Positions 1 through 9,351 of a DNA stretch of 64,000 nt are shown here, one piece after another. The stretch comes from CAAGNP01 sp045603545. Its GTDB lineage: Bacteria > Bacteroidota > Bacteroidia > Bacteroidales > UBA932. The notes below the pieces were generated by a model. The model was not told the DNA's origin. It saw nothing but the letters and a program-made list of their open reading frames with translations, and made no database searches. Position numbers and translations under genes: made by a program. The DNA is taken from assembly GCA_045603545.1 (NCBI GenBank), contig JAZUMG010000019.1, positions 53,142 to 117,141 on the forward strand. The letters are read 5' to 3'. Position 1 is the first letter of the stretch; every line of letters starts with the position of its first letter.

Positions 1-495
1 GAAGAGGAAGAGATTGCAAAAATTCTCAAACTTTACGGAGAGGTGGACAACAGCAGAAAGGTAGCAAACCTCATCTGCAACGCCAGACGCAATGCCCCCA
101 TCACCACCACAGGAGAACTTGCAGAGGCCATAAAAAAAGTTCTTCCACCGGTAGCTGAGCACAAGTTCCTGGCCAAGATATACCAGGCCTTGAGAATAGA
201 GGTCAATGGGGAGATGGAGAGCCTCCAGTATTTCCTCAAAGGTGCCGAGAAATCTCTGAACCCTGGAGGAAGATTATCAATAATCACCTACCACTCCCTC
301 GAGGACAGGATGGTGAAAAACTTTATAAAGACAGGCTCGATTGACGGCAATGAGGAGAAGGACATTTACGGCAGAAGACTCTCCACAATAAAGAGTGTCA
401 ATAAAAAGCCGATACTCCCCTCAGATATGGAGATAGCACAAAACACCCGAGCAAGGAGTGCAAAACTAAGGATAGGAGAGAAAACTGATGGCTAG
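1..495 (+). CDS. rsmH: 16S rRNA (cytosine-1402-N4)-methyltransferase RsmH, 3' part
   Basis: C-terminal about 164 residues of RsmH (MraW), which methylates C1402 of 16S rRNA with SAM. The frame is open from base 1, so the gene enters from outside the window; the GTG at 43 is an internal valine. The stretch with LNPGGRLSIITYHSLEDRMVK and the late NTRARSAKLR motif are characteristic of the family C-terminus. It is the first gene of the dcw cluster seen here and overlaps ftsL by 8 nt, which suggests translational coupling. The identification is firm; the missing 5' part cannot be assessed. Confidence 0.95.
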   Translation, partial: EEEEIAKILKLYGEVDNSRKVANLICNARRNAPITTTGELAEAIKKVLPPVAEHKFLAKIYQALRIEVNGEMESLQYFLKGAEKSLNPGGRLSIITYHSLEDRMVKNFIKTGSIDGNEEKDIYGRRLSTIKSVNKKPILPSDMEIAQNTRARSAKLRIGEKTDG

Positions 496-811
496 AGGAT
501 CCCTCATAGGAAACATACTCGGAGGACAGATTTTGGTGAGAGGCGGTGGCCTCATTAAACACTGGAAATTTGTCCTGTATGTTTTTGTATTGGTCTTGCT
601 CTATGTCACATTCCGCTTCGAGATAAGGGAGACAATGTTGACAGAAGTAAAGAACGAAGAGATCCTGAAAGACCTCAGGGACGAATACTCAAACAAGACC
701 ACACTATTCCTCCAGCTGAGCAAAAGGGGGGCAGTGGAACAAAAACTAAAAGAGAATAACTCCAGATTGACACCCCCACAATACCCACCGGTAATAATAT
801 CTCAAGAGTAG
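488..811 (+). CDS. ftsL: FtsL-like cell division protein
   Basis: Small bitopic protein of 107 residues with a basic cytoplasmic N-terminus, one membrane segment (about residues 27-42) and a charged periplasmic helix (about 45-95) likely to form a coiled coil. Sequence similarity to proteobacterial FtsL is weak; the call rests on size, topology and its place between rsmH and the division transpeptidase, where Bacteroidetes encode an FtsL-like protein. In other bacteria FtsL works with FtsB and FtsQ to activate septal synthesis. It overlaps rsmH by 8 nt, and its stop codon abuts the ftsI start. Confidence 0.85.
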   Translation: MARGSLIGNILGGQILVRGGGLIKHWKFVLYVFVLVLLYVTFRFEIRETMLTEVKNEEILKDLRDEYSNKTTLFLQLSKRGAVEQKLKENNSRLTPPQYPPVIISQE

Positions 812-2947
812 ATGACAGACAAGGATAAAATACAGAAGATCGTCTCAAAATTTATGAGAATTCACTACTTGGCACTGATCATTGCCCTCGTGGTGGTCTT
901 CCGTATTGTCCAGGTCCAATATCTTGACAAGGATGCAGTATCACCCGACGACCTTTACAAGTCTGTAAAATTGGAAGCCAAGAGGGGGAGCATTCTCGCC
1001 ACAGATGGAAGGCCACTGGCCATCTCCACCCAGTCATACAGTCTGTGTATGGACTGCACTGCTGCCCCCGACACCATCTGGGACAACGAGATCGACGGTC
1101 TGGCATCTTCATTGGCAAAACTTTTCAAAAACAAATCTGCCAACGAATACAAAAAGCAACTCAACAAAGCGAGAAAGAGCAAAGACAAGCACATAGCTGT
1201 AGGAAACAGAAGAATCACATACCTGGAGATGAAGGAGGTCAAAGAGTTCCCTATCCTCAAGTACGGCAGATTCATGGGTGGACTCCTCCTCGAACCAAAG
1301 AACAACAGGGAGCGCCCCTTCGGAAGCCTCGCATCCCGCACCATAGGGCATATCAATGTCAAGGGCCAGGGGGCTGGAATCGAGAAGAGCCTCAACTACA
1401 AGCTTGAGGGCACCCCTGGCAAACAATATATGATCCGTCAGCTTGGGGGACAATACATCAGGGTGGCAGGCGAAGAGGTCATCCATGCTCAGGACGGATA
1501 CGATATCCGCACTACCATCGATATAGATATACAGGAAGCCGCCGAGAAGGCGATGAGGGAACAGCTTGCCAAAAGCGACCTGCTTGAAGGTGGCACCGCT
1601 GTGGTTATGGAGGTATCTACAGGTGCCGTGAGGGCCATCGTAAATATGAAAAAGGAGGAGAACGGCAAGTTTGACGAGAGCTACAACTATGCCATCGGTG
1701 AAGCGACAGAACCGGGTTCAACCCTCAAACTCGCCACACTCGTATCGCTTATTGAGGATGGATATGTAACCCTCAACACCCCTACCAACGGTGGAAACGG
1801 AGAGTGGTTCTACAACAAAGTGAGATTCTCCGACACCAGAACAGGGGGATATGGGAAAATGACAGTGGAGGAGGCCTTCGGCAAATCGTCCAATGTGTGC
1901 TTCGCCAAACTGGCAGTGGAGCACTATGGCCAGAGTATAGAGGATGAGATGACATTTGTATCCAGGATTACAAATATGAAGATTGGAGAGAAGTTCAATC
2001 TCGAACTCGAGGGTGAAGGATACTCTACCATATACACCCCTAACGACACCAGGATGTGGTCCAAAGTATCTCTCCCTATGATGGCGATAGGCTACGGTAT
2101 GCTTATCACACCTCTCCATACACTCACATTCTACAACGCCATTGCAAACGACGGCAAGATGATGAAGCCCTATTTCATTGAGAGCTACGAGCAGGACGGT
2201 GTGGTAAAAGAGGGATTCAAACCCCAGGTAATAAGCGGAGCAATATGCTCAAAGAATACAGTAACCCAGGTAAAAAAGGCCCTAAGACATGTAGTGGAGA
2301 AGGGAACTGCATCGAGATACAACGATCCGAGATATGAGTTCTCCGGCAAGACCGGAACAGCGCAGATTGCCACAAACGGCAGATATGTGGACGCAAACGG
2401 ATACAGAAGACACCAAGCATCATTTGCAGGATTCTTCCCATCAGACAAGCCCAAATACTCCTGCATAGTGGTCCTCTACTCTGCAAAAACCAGACAGAAC
2501 TTCTACGGAGGTACATGGGCTACCCCTATCTTCAAACAGATATCGGACCATATATACACCACCCATCCGGAATGGGAGGCACCTGTCAAGGCAAAAGGGG
2601 TAAGGCCCCAGGACCACCCTGCCATCGCAGGTGGACTCGCTTCAGAGGTAAATACCTCTCTCAAAGCCCTACCACTCAAGGGGGAGACAGGGAACATTCC
2701 AAAAGAGGGGTGGATAACCATAACAAACAAGGACAACAGGATAGAGGCCAAGAGGATGAAGATAGAATCCGGTGTAGTCCCTGATGTAAGGGGCCTCGGA
2801 CTTAAGGATGCCCTCTACATCCTGGAGAACGAGGGGTACAACGTCACCTTCGAAGGGAGAGGACGGGTCGGTGAAATGACCCCCCAACCCGGAGACACTG
2901 TAAAATTCGGGGCGCCGGTCAAATTGACATTAAAAGAGACAAGATAG
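812..2947 (+). CDS. ftsI: Division-specific penicillin-binding protein (FtsI/PBP3 type) with PASTA domain
   Basis: Septal peptidoglycan DD-transpeptidase, 711 aa. It has one N-terminal membrane anchor (about residues 17-36), a dimerisation domain, then the transpeptidase domain with the three catalytic motifs: STLK with nucleophile Ser303, SSN at 359-361 and KTG at 513-515. The last ~60 residues (from VVPDVRGLGL) form one PASTA repeat, as in Bacteroidetes FtsI and firmicute SpoVD. The ATG follows the ftsL stop with no gap. It should act with FtsW, encoded 4 kb downstream, in the divisome. Well supported by motifs and context. Confidence 0.96.
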   Translation: MTDKDKIQKIVSKFMRIHYLALIIALVVVFRIVQVQYLDKDAVSPDDLYKSVKLEAKRGSILATDGRPLAISTQSYSLCMDCTAAPDTIWDNEIDGLASSLAKLFKNKSANEYKKQLNKARKSKDKHIAVGNRRITYLEMKEVKEFPILKYGRFMGGLLLEPKNNRERPFGSLASRTIGHINVKGQGAGIEKSLNYKLEGTPGKQYMIRQLGGQYIRVAGEEVIHAQDGYDIRTTIDIDIQEAAEKAMREQLAKSDLLEGGTAVVMEVSTGAVRAIVNMKKEENGKFDESYNYAIGEATEPGSTLKLATLVSLIEDGYVTLNTPTNGGNGEWFYNKVRFSDTRTGGYGKMTVEEAFGKSSNVCFAKLAVEHYGQSIEDEMTFVSRITNMKIGEKFNLELEGEGYSTIYTPNDTRMWSKVSLPMMAIGYGMLITPLHTLTFYNAIANDGKMMKPYFIESYEQDGVVKEGFKPQVISGAICSKNTVTQVKKALRHVVEKGTASRYNDPRYEFSGKTGTAQIATNGRYVDANGYRRHQASFAGFFPSDKPKYSCIVVLYSAKTRQNFYGGTWATPIFKQISDHIYTTHPEWEAPVKAKGVRPQDHPAIAGGLASEVNTSLKALPLKGETGNIPKEGWITITNKDNRIEAKRMKIESGVVPDVRGLGLKDALYILENEGYNVTFEGRGRVGEMTPQPGDTVKFGAPVKLTLKETR

Positions 2948-2951
2948 GATT

Positions 2952-4418
2952 ATGAATTTAGGACAAATCATAGAGAACGTAAAGGTAACAGGTATCCTCA
3001 ACGAAAAGGAGGCCCTGATCACCTCCATTTGCATCGACTCCAGGAAGGTTTCTGAAGGGAGCCTGTTCATAGCTATCAGGGGTATAGACAATGATGGTCA
3101 CAAATATATATCCAAAGCTATCGGATCAGGCGCCTGCGCTGTTGTCTATGATGACTCCGAATATGACGTGGAGCTCTCCGCCAGCAATATCACAGCGATA
3201 AAGGTAGAGAACTCCAGAATGGCTGCTGCGATTATCGCTGACAATTTCTACGGACATCCGAGCAGCAAAATCAACCTTGTGGGTGTAACAGGCACAAACG
3301 GCAAGACCACCATCGCCACCCTCCTCTACCAGCTTTTCACATCGCTTGGCTACGGATGCGGTCTCCTCTCCACAATAGCGAACTATATAGAGAATGATGT
3401 TTACCCCACTGTAAACACCACTTCCGACCCCATATCCATCAATTCACTCCTTGCACAGATGGCTGACAGAGGGTGCGAATACTGCTTTATGGAGGTGAGC
3501 TCCCACGCCCTTGATCAGGAGAGGGTCGCCGGACTCAAATTCCGTGGAGCCATATTCACAAACCTGACCCACGACCATCTTGACTACCACCACACATTCG
3601 CAGAGTATCTCAGATGCAAGAAGAAACTCTTCGACACACTTCCTAAAGATGCCTTTGCCCTTGTCAACATCGATGACAAAAATGGGAAAGTGATGGTTCA
3701 GAATACAAAAGCAGACATCCGTACATACTCACTCCGAGACGCAGCAGATTTCAAGGTAAAGATTATGGAGAAGAGCATTGAGGGGTCTCTCCTGAACATG
3801 GATGGACAGGATGTATGGACCAGATTCATCGGGACACACAATGCACACAACCTGATAGCTGTATATGGTGCAGCAGTTCTGTTGGGGGCCCAAAAGGGGG
3901 AGGTTCTGACACACATCAGCGGTCTGAGCTCCGTATCGGGAAGACTCGAATATATAAAGGGGCCAAGGGATATCACCGCAGTGGTAGATTATGCCCACAC
4001 CCCCGATGCACTTGAAAATGTCCTCAAGACACTCAAGGATATAGCGGCCGGCAACCCTCTGGTATGCGTATTCGGCTGCGGAGGTGACAGAGACGCCACA
4101 AAACGCCCCGAGATGGGGGAGATTGCAGAAAAATATGCCGACAGGATTGTAATCACCTCTGACAATCCCAGATCTGAGGACCCAGACGCCATTATCAGGG
4201 AGATAAAAGGGGGACTTACTACTGCCGGGAGGGCCAGGACCCTCTGCATCACAGACCGCAAAGAGGGGATCCGCACAGCACTTATGACTGCAAATGTGGG
4301 TTCAATAGTACTTGTAGCCGGAAAAGGGCACGAGGATTACCAGGTCATCAAAGGGATAAAACACCACTTTGATGACAAAGAGGTAATAAGGGAATTTTTT
4401 AATGAACAGGAACAATAG
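2952..4418 (+). CDS. murE: UDP-MurNAc-tripeptide synthetase (meso-DAP adding)
   Basis: ATP-dependent Mur ligase that adds the third stem-peptide residue to UDP-MurNAc-L-Ala-D-Glu in the cytoplasm. The P-loop is GTNGKTT at residues 114-120. The DNPR motif at 404-407 is the signature of meso-diaminopimelate-specific MurE, so the cell wall should be DAP type. Length (488 aa) is normal. It starts 4 nt after ftsI, inside one dense operon with mraY, murD, murG and murC. No anomaly seen. Confidence 0.97.
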   Translation: MNLGQIIENVKVTGILNEKEALITSICIDSRKVSEGSLFIAIRGIDNDGHKYISKAIGSGACAVVYDDSEYDVELSASNITAIKVENSRMAAAIIADNFYGHPSSKINLVGVTGTNGKTTIATLLYQLFTSLGYGCGLLSTIANYIENDVYPTVNTTSDPISINSLLAQMADRGCEYCFMEVSSHALDQERVAGLKFRGAIFTNLTHDHLDYHHTFAEYLRCKKKLFDTLPKDAFALVNIDDKNGKVMVQNTKADIRTYSLRDAADFKVKIMEKSIEGSLLNMDGQDVWTRFIGTHNAHNLIAVYGAAVLLGAQKGEVLTHISGLSSVSGRLEYIKGPRDITAVVDYAHTPDALENVLKTLKDIAAGNPLVCVFGCGGDRDATKRPEMGEIAEKYADRIVITSDNPRSEDPDAIIREIKGGLTTAGRARTLCITDRKEGIRTALMTANVGSIVLVAGKGHEDYQVIKGIKHHFDDKEVIREFFNEQEQ

Positions 4419-4432
4419 AAAAAAAGGAGACT

Positions 4433-5698
4433 ATGCTATACCATCTTTTTGAATATCTGAAGACAATATCATCCTTCCCTGGTGACGGACTTGTCCAGTA
4501 CATCACCTTCAGGGCTCTTATTGCCAGTATGATAGCCATTATTACCACTATCTTCATCGGCAAGCGCATCATCCGCATTCTGCAGAAAAGGCAGATTGGG
4601 GAGGAGATCCGCGACCTTGGCCTTGAGGGACAGCTTGCCAAGAAGGGTACACCCACAATGGGAGGCATAATTATCCTGATAGCGATACTGGTCCCTACCC
4701 TGCTGTTCTGCGACCTGACAAACATCTACGTCATCCTACTGATAATCACCACTATCTGGCTCGGCATCATAGGATTTATGGATGACTACATCAAGGTTTT
4801 CAAGAAGAACAAGGAGGGGATGCCAGGCAAATACAAAATCTTCGGCCAGGTATCACTTGGCCTTATCGTCGGCCTTGTACTGTGCTTCAGCGACCAGGTG
4901 GTTGTACACGAAAAAGGTGTCCCTTCAAAAGAGGAGATAGCACAAATTGAGGAGAGCACAGGTATGGCATACAGCCCTGACCACAAGAGTACCAAAACCA
5001 CCATCCCATTTGTAAAAGAAAACGAATTCGATTACAAATGGCTTGCACCCGGCAACGGAAGGGTAAAAGATATCCTGGGATGGATAATATATGTGATTGT
5101 AATCATTTTTGTGATAACTGCAGTATCCAACGGAACCAACCTCACAGACGGCATGGATGGTCTGGCCACAGGGGTATCTGCCATAGTAGGGGCTACACTC
5201 GGTATCCTCGCATACCTCTCCGGCAACATAATTTACTCTGATTACCTCAATATAATGTACCTGCCAAACACAGGTGAGGTAGTGGTATTTATGGCCGCCC
5301 TCATAGGAGCCCTTCTCGGCTTCCTCTGGTACAACTCATTCCCAGCCCAGATATTTATGGGTGACACCGGAAGTCTGGCACTCGGAGGTATCATTGCAGT
5401 AGCAGCCATCGTGATAAGAAAGGAGCTCCTTATCCCTATCCTATGCGGAATCTTCTTTGTAGAGAGCATATCAGTGATAATGCAGAGGGCATATTTCAAA
5501 TACACCAAAAAGAAATACGGGGCAGGAAGGAGAATTTTCAAGATGTCCCCCTTGCACCACCACTACCAGAAAGAGGGGATACCGGCTTTGATTCAAAAAC
5601 CTGTAAAAGCTATACCTGAAGCAAAGATAGTTATGAGATTCTGGCTTGTAGCCATAATGCTCGCAGTAATTACAATAGTAACATTGAAAATTAGATAA
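4433..5698 (+). CDS. mraY: Phospho-MurNAc-pentapeptide transferase
   Basis: Polytopic membrane enzyme that transfers phospho-MurNAc-pentapeptide to undecaprenyl phosphate, giving lipid I. Family signatures: NGTNLTDGMDGLATG (metal and substrate Asp residues), FMGDTGSLALGG and the HHHYQKEG loop near the C-terminus. At 421 aa it is about 60 residues longer than the E. coli enzyme. The extra length is a hydrophilic loop around residues 160-205, which I take to be the insertion common to Bacteroidetes MraY. It lies between murE and murD, as expected. Confidence 0.97.
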   Translation: MLYHLFEYLKTISSFPGDGLVQYITFRALIASMIAIITTIFIGKRIIRILQKRQIGEEIRDLGLEGQLAKKGTPTMGGIIILIAILVPTLLFCDLTNIYVILLIITTIWLGIIGFMDDYIKVFKKNKEGMPGKYKIFGQVSLGLIVGLVLCFSDQVVVHEKGVPSKEEIAQIEESTGMAYSPDHKSTKTTIPFVKENEFDYKWLAPGNGRVKDILGWIIYVIVIIFVITAVSNGTNLTDGMDGLATGVSAIVGATLGILAYLSGNIIYSDYLNIMYLPNTGEVVVFMAALIGALLGFLWYNSFPAQIFMGDTGSLALGGIIAVAAIVIRKELLIPILCGIFFVESISVIMQRAYFKYTKKKYGAGRRIFKMSPLHHHYQKEGIPALIQKPVKAIPEAKIVMRFWLVAIMLAVITIVTLKIR

Positions 5699-5708
5699 CA
5701 ATATAAAG

Positions 5709-7043
5709 ATGAGCAGAATAGTGGTACTTGGAGGAGGAGAGAGCGGCATTGGCGCAGCTGTCCTCGCAAAAGTCAAAGGTCACGACACCTTCCTATCGGA
5801 CAACAGCACCATAGGTGAAAAGGAGAAAGCGACATTGGCAAAATACGATATCCCTTTTGAAGAGGGGGGTCACACTATGGAGAAAATCCTTAATGCTGAC
5901 GAGGTTATCAAAAGTCCGGGAATACCCGACACTATCCCAGTGATACAGTCTATCCTCAACCAGGGGATCCCTGTCATCTCCGAGATAGAGTTCGGCGGGA
6001 GATATGACCGTGCCAAAAAGATATGCATCACAGGCTCCAACGGCAAGACCACCACTACATCCATCATCTACTACCTGCTGAAAAATGCAGGGCTCAACGT
6101 AGGCTTGGGTGGCAACATAGGTGCAAGCTACGCATATCAGGTGGCTACCTGCGATTACGACATCTACGTACTTGAATTGAGCAGTTTCCAGCTCGACGGC
6201 ATGTACGATTTCAGGGCCGATATCGCCATTCTGCTAAATATCACCCCTGACCATCTTGACAGATATGACCACAAGATGGAGAACTATGTCAAGGCAAAAT
6301 TCAGAATTACCCAGAATATGTCCCAGGATGACTGTTTCATATTCTGCGAAGATGATGACATCACAGTGGGCCACCTCAGCAAAGTGGTGACCAAAGCCAA
6401 AATGTTCCCTTTCACCCAGAACCACAAAGTGGAACAGGGTGGTTACGTGGAGAATGACATGATGGTGGTAAAATGTGATGACAGCACATACACCATGCCT
6501 CTGGCAGAACTCTCTCTCTCAGGCAAACACAATGTTTACAACTCATTGGCAGCAGCCATTACCGGTAAGATAATGAATATCACCAATGAGATTATAAGGG
6601 AAAGTCTCACCACCTTCAAGGCTGTCGAGCACAGACTGGAGAAGGTCCTCTCACTTAGGGATATCCTGTTCATCAATGACTCGAAGGCCACAAATGTCAA
6701 CTCTACCTGGTATGCACTTGAGAGCATGGAGCGCCCCGTGGTGTGGATTGCTGGCGGAAAGGACAAAGGGAATGACTACGAACCCCTTTATGACCTCGTG
6801 AAAGACAAGGTAAAGGCTCTTGTATGTATGGGGGTGGACAACAGAAAACTCCACGAGTGCTTTGATGACAAAGTTTCCACCATAGTGGACACCTCTTCAG
6901 CCAAAGAGGCTGTAGAGAAAGCATACGCCCTTGCCGAGCCAGGTGACATAGTGCTACTGTCACCCTGCTGTGCAAGTTTCGACCTTTTCATAAGCTACGA
7001 AGACCGTGGCAGACAATTCAAAAATGCAGTAAGAGAACTATAA
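5709..7043 (+). CDS. murD: UDP-MurNAc-L-alanine:D-glutamate ligase
   Basis: Cytoplasmic Mur ligase that adds D-glutamate to UDP-MurNAc-L-Ala. An N-terminal Rossmann-like domain (VLGGGESGIG, from residue 5) binds the UDP moiety; the ATP P-loop GSNGKTTTT is at 109-117; the central NITPDHLDRY motif and the C-terminal LLSPCCASFD motif are typical of MurD. Length of 444 aa is normal. It starts 10 nt after mraY and is followed 3 nt later by ftsW. Confidence 0.97.
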   Translation: MSRIVVLGGGESGIGAAVLAKVKGHDTFLSDNSTIGEKEKATLAKYDIPFEEGGHTMEKILNADEVIKSPGIPDTIPVIQSILNQGIPVISEIEFGGRYDRAKKICITGSNGKTTTTSIIYYLLKNAGLNVGLGGNIGASYAYQVATCDYDIYVLELSSFQLDGMYDFRADIAILLNITPDHLDRYDHKMENYVKAKFRITQNMSQDDCFIFCEDDDITVGHLSKVVTKAKMFPFTQNHKVEQGGYVENDMMVVKCDDSTYTMPLAELSLSGKHNVYNSLAAAITGKIMNITNEIIRESLTTFKAVEHRLEKVLSLRDILFINDSKATNVNSTWYALESMERPVVWIAGGKDKGNDYEPLYDLVKDKVKALVCMGVDNRKLHECFDDKVSTIVDTSSAKEAVEKAYALAEPGDIVLLSPCCASFDLFISYEDRGRQFKNAVREL

Positions 7044-7046
7044 TAT

Positions 7047-8225
7047 ATGGCAAAGAGATTCAGAAAGCTTCACGGAGACCCTATAATCTGGCTTGTAGTA
7101 TTGCTGCTTGCCATGATCTCCATTGTCGCTGTCTACTCATCGTCAAGTGCGTTGGCCTATAAGAACGACACTACCACATCCGCATACCTTCTCAAACAGT
7201 CTCTCTTTGTAATAATCGGTTTCGCATCCCTCCTTGTCTGCTACATATTTCCGTTAAAGGGATACAGACTCCTCTCCTTGCCGATATTCGCTATAGCTGT
7301 AGGCTGTCTGTTATATGTGATTTTGGGGGGGGAAGAGGTCAATGAGGGTATCAGATGGATTAAAATATGGAAAATAACGTTCCAGCCATCCGAACTTGCA
7401 AAAATTGCAGTAGTCCTCTATCTGGCCCGCATCCTTGAAGCCAAGAGTATCAAAACCTTCAAGGCATACGCCATATGGATACTTGCCCCATTGGGGATAA
7501 CCTGCGTCTTAAGCCTCTACGGAAGTGTGTCAGCCACATTGATTATATGTCTCACAGCATTTGCCATACTTGTCTGTGCCGGGATAAAATGGAGATACAT
7601 ATGGTACACAATAGGAATTGCCGCAGTAGCCTTCACCATCATCTTCGCGATAAACAAACTGACCGGCAAATTCAACAGAATCGAGACTTTCACAGCGAGG
7701 ATTGAGAGATTCTTTGTAAAGGAGGATCTCTCCGCTATGACAGCCGAAGAACTGAAAAATCACAAAGACAAGAATTTACAGAGCGATCAGGCCAAAGAGG
7801 CCATACAGCTTGGAGGATTCTTTGGAAGGGGGCCAGGCAACAGCCTGAGAAAGGACACTTTGCCCCACCCCTACTCTGACTTTATATTTGCACTGATTGT
7901 AGAGGAGATGGGGCTGATGGGCGGTATGGCCGTAATACTTCTCTATCTGTGGTTTTTCTCCCGGTGCATTGCCATCGCCCGATCGTGCAGCAGGACAGAC
8001 ACCACCATAATGGTTCTGGGGTTGGGGTTCCTGATAACACTTCAGGCCTTCATCCACATCCTGGTAAACGTAGGGATATTCCCCGTAACCGGACAGACCC
8101 TCCCACTTGTCAGCCTGGGAGGTACCTCATACGTGATTATGAGTTGTGCATTTGGCATCATCCTCTCGGTCAACAGGACCATAGAGATAAAATATGAAGA
8201 TAAGGAGAGTGTAAAAAATGAGTAA
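7047..8225 (+). CDS. ftsW: Septal peptidoglycan glycosyltransferase FtsW
   Basis: SEDS-family membrane protein of 392 aa with about ten hydrophobic segments. SEDS proteins polymerise lipid II glycan strands; FtsW pairs with the FtsI-type transpeptidase encoded upstream. Diagnostic stretches are WIKIWKITFQPSELAKIA and the C-terminal FPVTGQTLPLVSLGGTSY. FtsW rather than RodA is inferred from its place in the dcw cluster. It overlaps murG by 8 nt. Confidence 0.95.
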   Translation: MAKRFRKLHGDPIIWLVVLLLAMISIVAVYSSSSALAYKNDTTTSAYLLKQSLFVIIGFASLLVCYIFPLKGYRLLSLPIFAIAVGCLLYVILGGEEVNEGIRWIKIWKITFQPSELAKIAVVLYLARILEAKSIKTFKAYAIWILAPLGITCVLSLYGSVSATLIICLTAFAILVCAGIKWRYIWYTIGIAAVAFTIIFAINKLTGKFNRIETFTARIERFFVKEDLSAMTAEELKNHKDKNLQSDQAKEAIQLGGFFGRGPGNSLRKDTLPHPYSDFIFALIVEEMGLMGGMAVILLYLWFFSRCIAIARSCSRTDTTIMVLGLGFLITLQAFIHILVNVGIFPVTGQTLPLVSLGGTSYVIMSCAFGIILSVNRTIEIKYEDKESVKNE

Positions 8226-9351
8226 GCGTATCATCATAAGCGGAGGTGGGACAGGAGGTCACATCTTCCCGGCAATATCCATTGCAAACGCACTTAAGGA
8301 GAAGGATCCAGGTATAGAGATCCTCTTCGTGGGTGCCATCGGCAAAATGGAGATGGAGAGGGTTCCTGCAGCGGGATACCCTATCAAAGGTCTCCCTGTA
8401 GCAGGTCTGCAAAGGTCATTGTCCCTTTCAAACCTGGCCCTCCCGTTCAAGGTGTTCAAAAGCATCAGAATGGCTGCCAGAATCATTAAAGAGTTCAAGC
8501 CGGATGTGGCTGTAGGTGTAGGGGGATATGCCAGCGCTCCACTTCTGTGGTGTGCCTCCCGCAAAGGGATACCTACATTGCTCCAGGAGCAGAACTCATA
8601 CGCAGGGCTTACCAACAAGATCCTCTCAAAAAGGGCAAGGACCATCTGCACAGCATACGAAGGGATGGAGAGGTTCTTCCCGGCAGATAGAATCATCCTC
8701 ACAGGAAACCCTATCCGCAAGGAGATCGCCCCAGCCACAGCAGCCCAGAAAGAGGAGGCATACAGATTCTTTGGCCTCAACCCCGAACTCCCTACAGTAC
8801 TTGTAGTGGGGGGAAGCCTCGGTTGCCGCACACTCAATGAGACAATGAAAAAATGGATTGCCCAGAATGGGAATAACGCAAAATACCAGATCATCTGGCA
8901 GAGTGGAAAAGGGTATGCAGCAGGAATAGAGTCATTCTTCAGTGGACTTGAGGGGGCAGAATCGGGAGAAAACACACGCCGTTGGGGCAACATCCTCAAC
9001 TGCGACTTCATAAGCAGGATGGACCTTGCATACGCAGCGTGCGACCTTATCGTATCACGCGCTGGTGCAGGGACCATCTCTGAACTTTGCGCAGCAGGCA
9101 AGGCCCCTATCTTCGTCCCATCACCAGTGGTGGCAGAAGATCACCAGACCCACAATGCTATGGCACTTGTAAACAAAGGGGCAGCCATCCTGATCAAAGA
9201 CTCGGAGGCTCAGGAGAAACTTATGGACGAGGTGGAAAGGATTGTCTTTGACAAAGAAAAAATAAAGGAATTGGAGAAAAACATCCTCGCATTGGCCAAG
9301 CCAAACGCATCAAGCGACATTGCCGACGAGGTACTAAAACTTGCCAGATAG
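8218..9351 (+). CDS. murG: UDP-GlcNAc transferase to lipid I (lipid II synthase)
   Basis: Peripheral membrane GT28-family glycosyltransferase that converts lipid I to lipid II. The N-terminal glycine-rich loop GGGTGGHIFPA (residues 9-19), a second loop VVGGSLGCRTLN, and the C-terminal donor-site region SRAGAGTISELCAAGKAPIFVP are all present. Length of 377 aa fits the family. It overlaps ftsW by 8 nt and its TAG directly abuts the murC ATG, so all three genes are probably translationally coupled. Confidence 0.97.
   Translation: MSKRIIISGGGTGGHIFPAISIANALKEKDPGIEILFVGAIGKMEMERVPAAGYPIKGLPVAGLQRSLSLSNLALPFKVFKSIRMAARIIKEFKPDVAVGVGGYASAPLLWCASRKGIPTLLQEQNSYAGLTNKILSKRARTICTAYEGMERFFPADRIILTGNPIRKEIAPATAAQKEEAYRFFGLNPELPTVLVVGGSLGCRTLNETMKKWIAQNGNNAKYQIIWQSGKGYAAGIESFFSGLEGAESGENTRRWGNILNCDFISRMDLAYAACDLIVSRAGAGTISELCAAGKAPIFVPSPVVAEDHQTHNAMALVNKGAAILIKDSEAQEKLMDEVERIVFDKEKIKELEKNILALAKPNASSDIADEVLKLAR

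Noticed and set aside
8259..9101. Long minus-strand open frame (280 codons) inside murG
   Set aside because: It is a shadow of murG: low-complexity composition, no family motifs and no promoter, whereas murG has all its motifs.
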